Positions 10,035 through 19,806 of a stretch of 64,000 nt of DNA are shown here, one piece after another (the stretch's first letter is position 1; each line of letters starts with the position of its first letter). The DNA is taken from NCBI GenBank assembly GCA_002415085.1, contig DIBV01000006.1, positions 378,684 through 442,683 on the forward strand, read 5' to 3'. The notes beneath the pieces are model-generated. The model ran no database searches. It was not told where the DNA came from and saw only the letters and a list, made by a program, of their open reading frames with translations. Made by a program: the position numbers and the translations under genes. The DNA comes from Arsukibacterium sp. UBA5043. Its GTDB lineage: Bacteria; Pseudomonadota; Gammaproteobacteria; Enterobacterales; Alteromonadaceae.

Positions 10035-11214
10035 TTTTCGCGAAATATTAGTTAAAAGCCAGCTCGCTGGCTTTTTTGCATTATTACTGTGCGGTTGTTC
10101 ACCGGATAACAATTCCGTTACCCAACAACAGTTGATGGATCAGGCAAAAGTCGAACCAGCAGCGGCGATGCAGCTTGCTCGCCAGCGGTTGGCTGATAAC
10201 GAACTGAGTGCTGCTTTGCAATGGTTTCGACAGGCCGCAAAACTCGGTGATACTCAGGGCTTAAATCACGCGATTCAATTACAACAGCGTCTGGAAGGGC
10301 GCTTAGCCACGGCAAAATGGCTGCAACAATCAGTTGATAGTGACCTGTTGCCGGCGTCAGCAATTAGCCGCGCACAACGGGCGACCCTGGGCCTGTGGCA
10401 AGCTGCCCCGATCGCCGTTGCCAATAGTGGTTATCTGGCCGCGAGTGGCTGCCGTCTTACCATCCAGCCCGTGGCGAGCCAGCAGGCAGGTGTTATGCGC
10501 TGGCAGCAGCTGCAAGACGCCTGGGCAAAGGATCCTTTGCTGAGTAGTTTGCCAGTATGTTTCAACGATCTGGTAAAAGTGAATGCGCCAGTGCTCAGTT
10601 GCTCTGAGCAGGCTGCCAGTAGAATTAGCTGCAATTATACTGCGTTAACCGAACAGGTGCTGGCAGGCAACTTCAGCCAGTTACTGGTTATTGCCGGTCA
10701 GGGACTGGCCAGTTATAACAATGGCATCATCCAGTTACCTGATACCGCCACTCTGGCCTTGTTACAACATGAGTTTATGCATGTACTGGGCTTTATAGAT
10801 GAATATCCGTTAAGCCTTGTCGCGGCTGAAACTGTCTGCCACCCAGGCACCTTTGCCACAAATCTGTTATTCGATAACAGTCAGGCTACTGTTGCCGCCT
10901 GGCAACAAAGATGGCAGTCAATTGCAGAGAAGGTAAAGCTGCAGGCTGTTAGCACCTGTGACGCAAGCGGGCAACAAGCTTACCGGGTGGTGGCTACGGT
11001 TAATCCGATGGAATCTTATCAAAGCGCTATGCCGGCGTTTTATCATCAGTTAATGGTCCGGGCATTACAGCAAACCGAGCATATAATGCCGGTGCAGTAT
11101 TATTTCGCTCATCTGGCCCGGCAGCAGCAGGCCTGGCAGCACTGGCATGCGTTAATGCAAGTTGCCGCTAGCCATGGCTATCATGAAGCCGTAGAAGCGC
11201 TACAGTACCTTTAG
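10021..11214 (+). CDS. Putative lipoprotein metallopeptidase with HExxH motif
   Basis: Family not recognised. From the ATG at 10021, a signal peptide ends at lipobox LCGC (Cys 26). Residues about 50-90 look like one or two TPR/Sel1 units (ELSAALQWFRQAAKLGDTQGL). Near residue 250, LLQHEFMHVLGFIDEYP gives an HExxH zinc-protease signature in a helix with a following Glu/Asp; several Cys pairs (ACSL-type spacing at ISCNY, TVCHPG, STCDAS) suggest periplasmic disulfides. It overlaps nlpI by 14 nt, so it is co-translated with an adaptor known for recruiting envelope hydrolases. Peptidase activity is inferred only. An earlier start at 9997 exists but gives a poorer signal peptide. Confidence 0.7.
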   Translation: MSFISFREILVKSQLAGFFALLLCGCSPDNNSVTQQQLMDQAKVEPAAAMQLARQRLADNELSAALQWFRQAAKLGDTQGLNHAIQLQQRLEGRLATAKWLQQSVDSDLLPASAISRAQRATLGLWQAAPIAVANSGYLAASGCRLTIQPVASQQAGVMRWQQLQDAWAKDPLLSSLPVCFNDLVKVNAPVLSCSEQAASRISCNYTALTEQVLAGNFSQLLVIAGQGLASYNNGIIQLPDTATLALLQHEFMHVLGFIDEYPLSLVAAETVCHPGTFATNLLFDNSQATVAAWQQRWQSIAEKVKLQAVSTCDASGQQAYRVVATVNPMESYQSAMPAFYHQLMVRALQQTEHIMPVQYYFAHLARQQQAWQHWHALMQVAASHGYHEAVEALQYL

Positions 11215-11275
11215 GGTTAATACATAAAGGTAATACGTGGCAGAACTATCGAGTGGGAATTAGTAACGGGGCGTT

Positions 11276-11641
11276 TTAAAGCGGCTCTTCAACCGACAAT
11301 TCGGACAATTCGCGGCTTAATATCTGACTATCGCCTAAATTAAGCTCAATCAGCCTTTTTAAATGACCGGCACTTTCCAGATCAATTTTATCGCAGTGCA
11401 CGCCAATCACGTCATTGTGCTGGTGGGCAACACTAACCTGCATACTAAAATCAAGCGGATAGTCACTCAGATGAACCCGCAATATCAGTGGGCCCGCTGC
11501 CTCGGGTCGCCAACCCGGAGGAATGCTGATTAAAGCGCCTTTTAGCGATAAATCGAGCACGTTGGTGGGGTAGCTCTGCTCAGCGGTTTCTAAATGAGCT
11601 TTCCCCTGAAAATTCACCCGGCTAAAACGTCGTTGCTCCAT
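11276..11641 (-). CDS. PilZ domain protein
   Basis: Small (121 aa) cytoplasmic PilZ protein, likely a cyclic-di-GMP receptor. It has the PilZ signature: MEQRRFSRV (RRxxR) at the N-terminus and DLSLKGALI (DxSxxG) about 30 residues on. The start at 11641 is chosen because GGGGGA lies just upstream and the protein begins with the motif; a longer reading to 11734 would run through the lipA terminator. Monocistronic, between converging nlpI-side genes and lipA. Its output target is unknown. Confidence 0.85.
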   Translation of the reverse strand: MEQRRFSRVNFQGKAHLETAEQSYPTNVLDLSLKGALISIPPGWRPEAAGPLILRVHLSDYPLDFSMQVSVAHQHNDVIGVHCDKIDLESAGHLKRLIELNLGDSQILSRELSELSVEEPL

Positions 11642-11720
11642 ATATCCCCCAATGTTATTTGCAATAAGTGTAGCTGTTTTAACTGCGAATAGCACAACTC
11701 TGGATCCAGATGTAACAATT

Positions 11721-11745
11721 AAAAAAGGCTGCAATCTGCAGCCTT
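11721..11745 (-). terminator. Rho-independent terminator after lipA
   Basis: On the minus strand AAGGCTGCA pairs with TGCAGCCTT over a 3-nt loop and is followed by six T's (A run at 11721-11726 on plus). About 43 nt after the lipA stop. Confidence 0.85.
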
Positions 11746-11787
11746 AATAATTACTGATAACTTCTCAGAAACTCTGAGTAGCTGGAG

Positions 11788-12753
11788 TTAACTGACTTCT
11801 TCACCGGCTGCCTGGCGATCGGCATGGTATGACGAGCGGACGAATGGGCCGCAAGCTGCATGTTTGAAACCGATGCTGTTAGCAAAGTGCTTAATTTCAT
11901 CAAATTCAGCTGGTGGCATATAGCGTTTTACCGGCAAATGATGCTTGCTCGGTTGCAGGTATTGGCCTACCGTCAGCATATCCACATCATGATCGCGCAA
12001 GTCCTGCAGTACTTGCAGCAATTCCTCGGTTGTTTCACCGAGGCCCACCATCAGGCCCGATTTGGTAGACACCTGCGGGTGCGCTTGTTTAAAGCGCTTC
12101 AGTAAGGTCAGTGACCATTTATAATCAGCACCCGGCCGGGCCAGTTTATACAGCCGCGGCGCGGTCTCCAGATTATGGTTAAACACATCTGGTGGGCTTT
12201 TGCTTAAAATTTCCAGGGCGACATCCATCCGGCCACGAAAATCCGGTACCAGTACTTCAATCTTTATATCCGGACAGTATTTCCTGATGGCATCAATACA
12301 ATCTGCAAAGTGCTGGGCACCGCCATCACGTAAATCGTCGCGGTCTACCGAGGTAATAACCACGTATTTTAATTTCATATCGCGAATGGTAAGTGCCAGT
12401 TTTTCTGGCTCTTCCGCGCTTGGCGGCAGTGGCCGGCCATGAGCAACATCACAGAACGGGCAGCGTCGGGTACAAATGGCACCCAGGATCATAAAGGTTG
12501 CCGTGCCATGATTAAAACACTCAGGCAGGTTAGGGCAAGCAGCTTCTTCACAGACTGAATGCAAACCATGTTTGCGCATAGCACCTTTAATCTGATCGAT
12601 CCGCTCTGAATTTTTCGGTAACTTAATCTTTAACCAGGCAGGCTTACGTAGCATTTGTTCAGGCTCGGTCGGCAATACCTTAACCGGAATTAACGCCATT
12701 TTATCGGCGTCACGCAATTTAACACCTGGTTCCATTCGCGCTGTCTTAGTCAT
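11788..12753 (-). CDS. lipA: Lipoyl synthase LipA
   Basis: Radical-SAM enzyme that inserts two sulfurs into protein-bound octanoate. 321 residues. Both iron-sulfur sites are visible: the auxiliary cluster [12 protein letters not shown] and the SAM cluster [10 protein letters not shown]; the C-terminal [11 protein letters not shown] motif is present. Start ATG overlaps the lipB end by 8 nt, giving lipB-lipA coupling. Confidence 0.97.
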   Translation of the reverse strand: MTKTARMEPGVKLRDADKMALIPVKVLPTEPEQMLRKPAWLKIKLPKNSERIDQIKGAMRKHGLHSVCEEAACPNLPECFNHGTATFMILGAICTRRCPFCDVAHGRPLPPSAEEPEKLALTIRDMKLKYVVITSVDRDDLRDGGAQHFADCIDAIRKYCPDIKIEVLVPDFRGRMDVALEILSKSPPDVFNHNLETAPRLYKLARPGADYKWSLTLLKRFKQAHPQVSTKSGLMVGLGETTEELLQVLQDLRDHDVDMLTVGQYLQPSKHHLPVKRYMPPAEFDEIKHFANSIGFKHAACGPFVRSSYHADRQAAGEEVS

Positions 12754-13408
12754 GTTGCCACTCTAACCCTGTTTTAAAACGTAGTTCGGTTACGGCCAGA
12801 AGCCGTTTGAAGATGTTACAGATGTCTGTTTTGGCCTGAGCGATACTCAGCGGACCACCAAAATCTTTACTTTGAATCATTTGCATGCCGGCATAACCGC
12901 AGGGGTTGATTCGGTTGAAGGGGCTCAGGTCCATATCAACATTCAGCGCCAGACCATGGAAAGTGCAGCCTTTGCGCACTCTTAAGCCCAACGACGCCAC
13001 TTTTTTACCATCAATATATACCCCTGGTGCGTCAGGTCGGGCGTTAGCGGCAACACCATATTGGCCCAGCAATTCAATTAATACCTGTTCCAGCATAGTA
13101 ACCAGTTCGCGCACGCCAAGCTTACGACGTTTGATATCTAGCAGCACATAGACCACCAGCTGGCCCGGTCCATGATAGGTAACCTGGCCACCTCGGTCGA
13201 CTTTAACGACCGGTATATCACCTGGCTGTAACAAATGTTCTGCTCTGCCGGCCTGGCCCTGGGTAAAGACTGCCGGATGTTCCAGCAACCAAAGCTCATC
13301 GACGGTGTGCGCATTGCGATGGTCGGTGAATTGCTGCATAGCCTGCCATACTTGCGTATAGTCCTGGCTACCTAAATCACGGATCACAAGTTGCTGGCTG
13401 ATGCTCAA
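12746..13408 (-). CDS. lipB: Octanoyl-ACP:protein octanoyltransferase LipB
   Basis: Transfers octanoate from ACP to lipoyl domains, the step before LipA. 220 residues. Signature [16 protein letters not shown]; catalytic Lys in [18 protein letters not shown] and catalytic Cys in [10 protein letters not shown]. Lies after ybeD and overlaps lipA. Confidence 0.97.
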   Translation of the reverse strand: MSISQQLVIRDLGSQDYTQVWQAMQQFTDHRNAHTVDELWLLEHPAVFTQGQAGRAEHLLQPGDIPVVKVDRGGQVTYHGPGQLVVYVLLDIKRRKLGVRELVTMLEQVLIELLGQYGVAANARPDAPGVYIDGKKVASLGLRVRKGCTFHGLALNVDMDLSPFNRINPCGYAGMQMIQSKDFGGPLSIAQAKTDICNIFKRLLAVTELRFKTGLEWQHD

Positions 13409-13473
13409 AGGTCACTCCGCTGAAAAACTGGCTGCATTATAGCGATTTATCTGGCCAATGCGAGTTCAGGCTG

Positions 13474-13755
13474 TTAAAGAACGTAACGAACCAATGCTAT
13501 TTTGCCAAGTTCGGTATACAGCAACTCAATATGGGCTTTACTGGTTACGGTTACTTTTACCGATACTGAGTGATAATTTCCTTTGGCACTGGGTTTTACC
13601 GTCGGGCTGTAATCGGTAGCATCAGTATGGCGGCAAATCACTGTCATCACTTCGTCTACCAGTGCTGGCTCAGCTACCCCTAACACTTTAAAGTTGAACT
13701 GGCAGGGAAACTCGAGGTACTGATCAAATTTGGTGTCTTTTACTTCATTTGCCAT
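13474..13755 (-). CDS. ybeD: YbeD/DUF493 family regulatory-type protein
   Basis: Small ACT-like alpha/beta protein, 93 residues. It matches YbeD in motif and context ([39 protein letters not shown]) and sits between dacA and lipB as in E. coli. The exact function is not established; regulation of lipoate metabolism has been suggested from its location. Confidence 0.9.
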   Translation of the reverse strand: MANEVKDTKFDQYLEFPCQFNFKVLGVAEPALVDEVMTVICRHTDATDYSPTVKPSAKGNYHSVSVKVTVTSKAHIELLYTELGKIALVRYVL

Positions 13756-13890
13756 ATCGTTATTCTCACAGACGCTAATGTACTACTCACAACCTGCTGC
13801 GCGATACTACAGGCACAGGGTGTGGTAAAATTTGTTGTCTCAGGTCGTCGCTATTTGCTTAAACTTGCCTGGAAAAGGGCTTAGTGTAAC

Positions 13891-13914
13891 AAAAAATCCC
13901 GGCAGTTGCCGGGA
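13891..13914 (-). terminator. Rho-independent terminator after dacA
   Basis: On the minus strand a 7-bp stem TCCCGGC/GCCGGGA with a 4-nt loop precedes six T's. 26 nt beyond the dacA stop; it separates the leuS-dacA block from ybeD-lipB-lipA. Confidence 0.88.
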
Positions 13915-13939
13915 CTTGTCACAGCATAAATACCGGTAA

Positions 13940-15103
13940 TTAATTGAATTGCATTTTCACGTAATCGACCATCCGGCTGAAGAAGCCGCCACGGCCGACA
14001 TCCTCCAGCGCCACCAACGGATATTCTGCAATATCCTGGTTTTCCAGTTTTAAATAAATGGTGCCGACTACCTGGCCTTTAGTAATGGGGGCGATGAGTT
14101 GCTCATTCAAGCTAACTTCTGCTTTAAGGTTGCGGCGCTGGCCACGGGCAATAGTAATCGGCGTGCTTTGCAATAAGCCCAGCTGGATTTGTTCTTTGTC
14201 TCCTTGCCATACCCGCTGCTCAGCAAATTGTTCACCACTTTGGTAGGGGGCGAAGGTTTCAAAAAAACGAAACCCGTAACTTAATAGCTTTTTATTTTCA
14301 TTAGCGCGGGCACGTTCGCTTTCAGTGCCCATTACTACCGACACCAGGCGCATGTCGTCGCGGGTGGCTGAGGTTATCAGGCTATAACCTGCTTCACTGG
14401 TATGACCGGTTTTAATACCATCTACGGCCAGACTACGATCCCATAACAATGAGTTGCGGTTGTACTGGCGGATACTGTTATAGGTGAACTCTTTTTCTGC
14501 ATAAATGGCATATTCTTCCGGGACATCGCGGATCAACGCCACCGCCAGTTTGCTCATATCCCGTGGTGTGGTGTATTGCTCTGCCGCCGGTAAACCATGA
14601 CTGGTGCTAAAGGTTGTGTTGTGCATTCCCAGGCGCTTCGCATGGGCATTCATCAAATCAACGAAGGCGCTTTCGCTACCGGCTATGTGTTCGGCCATTG
14701 CGACACAGGCGTCGTTGCCTGACTGAATAATAATTCCCTTGTTAAGATCGGCAACCGAGACCTGAGTGCCTACTTCGATAAACATTAACGATGAGCCCGG
14801 GAAGTTTTTTGCCCAGGCTTTTTCGCTAATAGTAACTTTATCATCCAGGCTGATATTGCCATTTTTTAATTCAGTACCAATTACGTAGCTGGTCATCATT
14901 TTGGTAAGACTAGCAGGGGCTAAAGACATATCGGCGTTTTCTTCTGATAACACCTCACCGGTATCGTAATCGATCAGAATATGGCCTTTAGCTGCAACGG
15001 CAGGGGGCTGCGGAACCACGACCTGCGCCTGAGAACTATTTACAAAACAAAAACTGCTGATGGCAACAATGCCAGAAGTAACGATGCGTCGATAACTATT
15101 CAT
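13940..15103 (-). CDS. dacA: D-alanyl-D-alanine carboxypeptidase (PBP5/6 type)
   Basis: Periplasmic low-molecular-weight penicillin-binding protein that trims pentapeptides. About 387 residues from ATG 15103, which gives a clean signal peptide ending SSQA. Active-site motifs: SLTKM (SxxK), SGNDA (SxN) and KTGHT (KTG). The C-terminus ends in an amphipathic helix (MVDYVKMQFN) for membrane attachment. The longer reading to 15181 overlaps rlpA and lacks a signal peptide. Confidence 0.95.
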   Translation of the reverse strand: MNSYRRIVTSGIVAISSFCFVNSSQAQVVVPQPPAVAAKGHILIDYDTGEVLSEENADMSLAPASLTKMMTSYVIGTELKNGNISLDDKVTISEKAWAKNFPGSSLMFIEVGTQVSVADLNKGIIIQSGNDACVAMAEHIAGSESAFVDLMNAHAKRLGMHNTTFSTSHGLPAAEQYTTPRDMSKLAVALIRDVPEEYAIYAEKEFTYNSIRQYNRNSLLWDRSLAVDGIKTGHTSEAGYSLITSATRDDMRLVSVVMGTESERARANENKKLLSYGFRFFETFAPYQSGEQFAEQRVWQGDKEQIQLGLLQSTPITIARGQRRNLKAEVSLNEQLIAPITKGQVVGTIYLKLENQDIAEYPLVALEDVGRGGFFSRMVDYVKMQFN

Positions 15104-15158
15104 GAGACCCGTTCTTTTATTATTAAAATTACAAAATATATTTAACTGCACATGCTGG

Positions 15159-15968
15159 CTAACTGCATACGGTGCTGTCAAAAAAGTAGGCTCCCGGGTA
15201 CTGGTCGGCTTTTAATTTTGCCAGCCAGCTCCGCGCTTGCCGGTTATCTTTACTCGGACCCACCAGCAGCCGGAAAATTCCATCGCCAGCCTGAATTTGG
15301 GTAGGAACCGCCAATTTCTGTTGCACTTGTGCACTTAACTGATTTAGTTTTACATTGTCGGTACTGGCAAATATCTGGATATAACAGGGTTGATTCGCAC
15401 TGGCTAAATCCTGCGCCAGCATGGCGGGAGATTTTATAAGCTCAAGCTGAACTCTGGCTGTACCTTGCTTTAACATGCCAATTTTACTGGCCGCAGAGTA
15501 GGACAAATCGATTATCCGATCCCGGTGAAAGGGCCCGCGGTCATTCACCCTGACAATAGCACTTTGACCATTGTCCAGATTGGTTACTTTAACATAAGAA
15601 GGCAGCGGCAGGGTTTTGTGTGCTGCGGTCATGGCAAACATATTATAAGTTTCGCCATTAGAGGTAAGATGACCGTGAAACTTGCTGCCGTACCATGACG
15701 CAATGCCGGTTTCCTGAAATACGGTAATATCAGCTATAGGTGAGTAATGCTGGCCGAATACCTGATACGGCCGGTTACCACCGCGGCTTAATGGTTCAGC
15801 AACAGGCGCCGGGTCGGTAGTCTCCAGCAGCGTAGGTAATCGTGCCGGTGTGCTGTCCTGTTGTTGCTGATAGCGGCCGGCATTTGGAGAGGTATACTCT
15901 GGTTGACTACTGCAACCGGCCAGCGTCAGTATCCCCGCCATCATCGTAACCCAATAGAATTTAAACAT
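15159..15968 (-). CDS. rlpA: Septal ring lytic transglycosylase RlpA
   Basis: Lipoprotein with lipobox LAGC (Cys 19). A double-psi beta-barrel domain (GIASWYGSKFHGHLTSNGE to VNDRGPFHRDRIIDLS, about 90-170) is followed by a C-terminal SPOR domain (about 190-265) that binds denuded septal glycan. 269 residues. The start overlaps the rodA end by 8 nt. Confidence 0.93.
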   Translation of the reverse strand: MFKFYWVTMMAGILTLAGCSSQPEYTSPNAGRYQQQQDSTPARLPTLLETTDPAPVAEPLSRGGNRPYQVFGQHYSPIADITVFQETGIASWYGSKFHGHLTSNGETYNMFAMTAAHKTLPLPSYVKVTNLDNGQSAIVRVNDRGPFHRDRIIDLSYSAASKIGMLKQGTARVQLELIKSPAMLAQDLASANQPCYIQIFASTDNVKLNQLSAQVQQKLAVPTQIQAGDGIFRLLVGPSKDNRQARSWLAKLKADQYPGAYFFDSTVCS

Positions 15969-17088
15969 TTGCCAACATCCGCTTATGCGTACTGACCGAC
16001 ATTAAAACACCGAAGGCGGCCATTAAGGTTACCATAGAGGTACCACCATAACTGACCAGGGGCAGCGGCACGCCAACCACCGGTAATAACCCCGAAACCA
16101 TGCCAATATTAACAAAAACATAAACAAAAAAGGTCAGGGTAAAACTGCCAGCGACCAGTTTACTGAAATTATCTTGCGCCTGGCTGGCAATTATCAGGCC
16201 CCTTGCGATGATAAAAAAATAAATAGCCAGCAACAGAATCACGCCGATCAAGCCAAATTCTTCACTCAATACCGCAAAAATAAAGTCGGTATGGCGCTCT
16301 GGCAAAAACTCCAGTTGTGATTGCGTTCCCTGTAACCAGCCTTTGCCATCCACACCACCCGAGCCGATAGCAATTTTAGACTGAATGATATGATAACCCG
16401 AGCCTAAGGGATCTGTCTCCGGATTAAGAAACGTTAATACCCGTTGCCGTTGATAATCATGCATTAAAAAGAACCACATCACGGGCGCAAAAGCAGAAAC
16501 CAGCACGCCAATAACGCTGATCAAACGCCAGCTCATCCCAGCCAGAAATAACACAAACACGCCTGACATCGCGATTAACAGCGACGTACCTAAATCGGGT
16601 TGTTTGGCGATTAACAGGGTTGGTACAGCACACATGATAAAACCAACAACCAGGCGCCAGATACGGGGTGGTAAATTGTCAGCAGCGATAAACCAGGCCA
16701 CCGCCATAGGCACTGCTAACTTCATAATTTCTGAGGGCTGAAATTTCATAAAACCTAAATCAAGCCAACGTTGTGCTCCTTTGCCAACATAGCCAAATAG
16801 CAATACTGCCACCAGCATTAACAACCCGACACCGAAAAGCGCAATCGCCCAGCGCCGGATAGTTTGCGGGCTGACTTGCGCAATACCCACCATAACGGCC
16901 AGGGCAACCCCCAGCCGAATGATCTGCGCTTTCATCATGGCTTCGCTCTGGCCCGTGGCGCTGAATAATATAACCAGGCCAAAGCCAAGCAAGGTTAACA
17001 ACCCGAGTAGCAACGGCAGGTCAATGTGAAACGCTGCCAGCCTGCCGCTGCGCTGCGCCGGATGAACCATGCTGTTATTCATTGGCAT
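15961..17088 (-). CDS. rodA: Peptidoglycan polymerase RodA
   Basis: SEDS-family glycosyltransferase of the elongasome, partner of PBP2. 375 residues, about ten membrane segments. Signature PVVGVPLPLVSYGGTSMV near the C-terminus and the QPDLGTSLL loop are typical. Overlaps mrdA by 14 nt. Confidence 0.96.
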   Translation of the reverse strand: MPMNNSMVHPAQRSGRLAAFHIDLPLLLGLLTLLGFGLVILFSATGQSEAMMKAQIIRLGVALAVMVGIAQVSPQTIRRWAIALFGVGLLMLVAVLLFGYVGKGAQRWLDLGFMKFQPSEIMKLAVPMAVAWFIAADNLPPRIWRLVVGFIMCAVPTLLIAKQPDLGTSLLIAMSGVFVLFLAGMSWRLISVIGVLVSAFAPVMWFFLMHDYQRQRVLTFLNPETDPLGSGYHIIQSKIAIGSGGVDGKGWLQGTQSQLEFLPERHTDFIFAVLSEEFGLIGVILLLAIYFFIIARGLIIASQAQDNFSKLVAGSFTLTFFVYVFVNIGMVSGLLPVVGVPLPLVSYGGTSMVTLMAAFGVLMSVSTHKRMLANV

Positions 17089-18943
17089 TAACTCCGGCAG
17101 AAAAATAATAGTCCAGCAATTGGCGGCCTATGGGCGCGGCGACACTGCTGCCACCTCCGGTGTTTTCAACGGCAACCGCAAATACTACTGTTGGGTTTTC
17201 GGCAGGCGCATAACCAATATACATGGCATTATCCCGGTGTCGTTCATCAAGTGATTTAGCATCGTATTTGGCATCCTGAGCTATTGCGACCACCTGTGCA
17301 GTACCGGTTTTACCACCTGAACTGAAATCAGCTGTTTTAAAAGCGGGATGCGCCGTACCTTTTAATGTTGCCACGGTTTGCACCATGGTATCGGTAATTA
17401 CCCGCCAGTTATCTTCATCAACGACATTAACACTGGGTCTGAGGCCAGGGTCGACTAATTCACTGCTGTTTTCTGAACTTAGCTCAGCGGCCATATGCGG
17501 GGTGGGAAGCAAACCTTTGTTAACCAGCACAGCAGTCGATAACGCCAGCTGAAGCGGTGTGGCGGTCCAGAAACTCTGACCGATGCTAAGCGGTACAGTA
17601 TCGCCGGGATACCATGGTTGATTATAGCGCGCCCGCTTCCAGCCCCTGGATGGCATATTGGCACTGGCCTCTTCATGAATGTCGATGCCGGTGCGTTCAC
17701 CAAAACCAAATTGACGCATATAGTCTGAAATACGGTCAATACCGAGTTTAATCCCCAGATCATAAAAGTAAATATCGCAGCTTTGCGCTACAGCACTGTA
17801 GACATCAACCCAGCCATGACCACCTCGTTTCCAGTCTCGAAAGCGGTGGTCACTATTGGGTAAGGTAAAATAGCCCGGATCCCAAACCCGGGTATCCGGT
17901 TGTACCGTGTTTGTTTCAAGCCCCAGTAGTGCCATTAAGGGTTTAATGGTCGATGCAGGGGGGTAAATGCCCTGGGTCGCGCGGTTTATCAGAGGCCGGT
18001 CCGGTGAATGCAGTAAGGCGTTATAGTTGGTGCTGCTAATGCCGTGGACAAACAGATTAGGGTCATAACTTGGGTTGGAGTAAAAGGCGAGTACGGCGCC
18101 ATCCCGCGGGTCCATTGCCACAATAGCTCCGCGGTGTTGACTAAGTGTTTGCTGGGCAGTGAGTTGTAAGCCGACATCCAGGCTGAGTTTGATATTCTTT
18201 CCGGAACTGGCGGCTACTGAACGTAAAACCCGGATCACCCGGCCGCGGTTATTTACTTCTACTTCCTGAAAACCCATGGTGCCATGCAATTCGGTTTCAT
18301 AATAGCGTTCCAGCCCGAGCTTGCCAATTTCACGACTCGCCGCATAGTTTGCCAACTGTCCCTGCTCATCCAGACGGCGTAAGTCATCGGTATTAATCTT
18401 GCCAATGTAACCCAGCGCATGGGTAAATAAGTCACCGAAAGGATAATGTCGGCTTAATCTCGCCTCTACCGTCACCCCGGGAAAGCGATGCAGATTGACA
18501 GAGATCACCGCCACTTCCTGTTCATCCAGACGTTCTTTTAACGCAATAGAGTTAAAGCGCCGCTGGTGCCTGACTTGTTGCAGAAACTCCTGTTGCTGTT
18601 GATCAGAAATTTCAATTAACTCTGCCAGACTATCCAGGGTAGTTTGAATGTCGTCGATTTGTTCCGGCACCAGTTCGAGCGAAAACACCGGTTTGTTCTC
18701 GGCCAGCAGAATTCCATTGCGGTCGCTTATCAGGCCACGATTGGGCGCCAGCGGTAATACTTTAATGCGGTTGCCCTCGGAACGGATTTGATAATCCTGA
18801 TACGAGCGTACCTGCAAATTGTACATATTAATTAAAATAGTCGTGAACAATAAGCATACTACTAGTATTGCCACCACCGCTCTACTGTTGAACAGACGGG
18901 TTTCGGCGGCGATATCCTGCATAGCAACGCGTTTCTTCAGCAT
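17075..18943 (-). CDS. mrdA: Penicillin-binding protein 2 (transpeptidase)
   Basis: Elongasome transpeptidase anchored by one N-terminal membrane helix (residues about 20-45). About 622 residues from ATG 18943. Catalytic motifs: PASTIKP (SxxK), SCD (SxN) and KTGTA. The start directly follows the rlmH stop; a longer reading to 19057 runs inside rlmH and is not supported. Confidence 0.95.
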   Translation of the reverse strand: MLKKRVAMQDIAAETRLFNSRAVVAILVVCLLFTTILINMYNLQVRSYQDYQIRSEGNRIKVLPLAPNRGLISDRNGILLAENKPVFSLELVPEQIDDIQTTLDSLAELIEISDQQQQEFLQQVRHQRRFNSIALKERLDEQEVAVISVNLHRFPGVTVEARLSRHYPFGDLFTHALGYIGKINTDDLRRLDEQGQLANYAASREIGKLGLERYYETELHGTMGFQEVEVNNRGRVIRVLRSVAASSGKNIKLSLDVGLQLTAQQTLSQHRGAIVAMDPRDGAVLAFYSNPSYDPNLFVHGISSTNYNALLHSPDRPLINRATQGIYPPASTIKPLMALLGLETNTVQPDTRVWDPGYFTLPNSDHRFRDWKRGGHGWVDVYSAVAQSCDIYFYDLGIKLGIDRISDYMRQFGFGERTGIDIHEEASANMPSRGWKRARYNQPWYPGDTVPLSIGQSFWTATPLQLALSTAVLVNKGLLPTPHMAAELSSENSSELVDPGLRPSVNVVDEDNWRVITDTMVQTVATLKGTAHPAFKTADFSSGGKTGTAQVVAIAQDAKYDAKSLDERHRDNAMYIGYAPAENPTVVFAVAVENTGGGSSVAAPIGRQLLDYYFSAGVNANE

Positions 18944-18945
18944 AA

Positions 18946-19416
18946 CTACTCGCGATGATAAGGGTGATTGGTACTGATGCTCCAGGCCCGATACAAAGCC
19001 TCCGCCAACACCACCCGTACCATAGGGTGGGGCAGGGTAAGCGCTGACAATGACCATTTTGCTTCACTGGCTGCAATACATGCCGGCGCCAGCCCTTCCG
19101 GTCCGCCAACCAGCAACGCAACGTCGCGGCCATCCTGCTGCCATAGCTCCAGTCGCTGTGCCAGTTGTGGGCTGCTCCAGTTGTCTCCTGTTACCTCAAG
19201 GGTAATAATACGGCTGCCTTTGCTCACAGCGGCCAGCATTTTCTCACCCTCCAGTTCAAGGATCCGCTTGATATCCGCATTTTTACCGCGTTTACCAGCG
19301 GCAATCTCAATCAGCTCCAGCGGCATGTCGCGGTTAAAGCGTCGGGCATACTCATTAAAGCCGGTTTGCACCCAATCAGGCATTTTGGTGCCAACAGCGA
19401 TCAGACTAAGCTTCAT
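18946..19416 (-). CDS. rlmH: 23S rRNA (pseudouridine1915-N3)-methyltransferase RlmH
   Basis: SPOUT methyltransferase acting on helix 69 of 23S rRNA. 156 residues, the family length. Motifs [25 protein letters not shown] (SAM knot) and the C-terminal [11 protein letters not shown] are diagnostic. Follows rsfS. Confidence 0.97.
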   Translation of the reverse strand: MKLSLIAVGTKMPDWVQTGFNEYARRFNRDMPLELIEIAAGKRGKNADIKRILELEGEKMLAAVSKGSRIITLEVTGDNWSSPQLAQRLELWQQDGRDVALLVGGPEGLAPACIAASEAKWSLSALTLPHPMVRVVLAEALYRAWSISTNHPYHRE

Positions 19417-19422
19417 ACCGGA

Positions 19423-19743
19423 TCAGGCACTCCAGAGTTTTTCCAACTGATAAAAGTTGCGTGTTTCATCCAGCATAACGTGAACCACTACCGAATCTAA
19501 ATCGAGTAATACCCATTCACCGCTACTTTCACCTTCAATTCCTAATGGCTGAACACCGACCTTTTTGCATTCTGCGGCTAAATATCCGGCAACAGATTTA
19601 GCGTGGCGGGTAGAAGTGCCTGAGCACACCACCATAAATTCAGTTACGCTAGATTTACCCCGGACATCCAGGGTTATGATATCGCGACCTTTCATATCAT
19701 CAATTTTGTCTGTGACAAAGGCGACCAGTTCGTTCGTTTGCAC
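19423..19743 (-). CDS. rsfS: Ribosome silencing factor RsfS
   Basis: Binds L14 and blocks subunit joining in stationary phase. 106 residues; motifs DIITLDVRGKSSVTEFM, GTSTRHAKSVA and WVLLDLDSVVVHVM are characteristic. Between nadD and rlmH in the conserved order. Confidence 0.96.
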   Translation of the reverse strand: MQTNELVAFVTDKIDDMKGRDIITLDVRGKSSVTEFMVVCSGTSTRHAKSVAGYLAAECKKVGVQPLGIEGESSGEWVLLDLDSVVVHVMLDETRNFYQLEKLWSA

Positions 19744-19806
19744 CTATTTTCCTCAATACTGACTAAAAGCGGCTATTTTACCACAGTTTTTCCGCGGTTA
19801 TAGCGC

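Noticed and set aside
18968-19450. 160-codon plus-strand reading frame
   Set aside because: It is entirely antisense to rlmH and the start of mrdA, which are certain genes; its composition is Ser/Pro-rich shadow coding.
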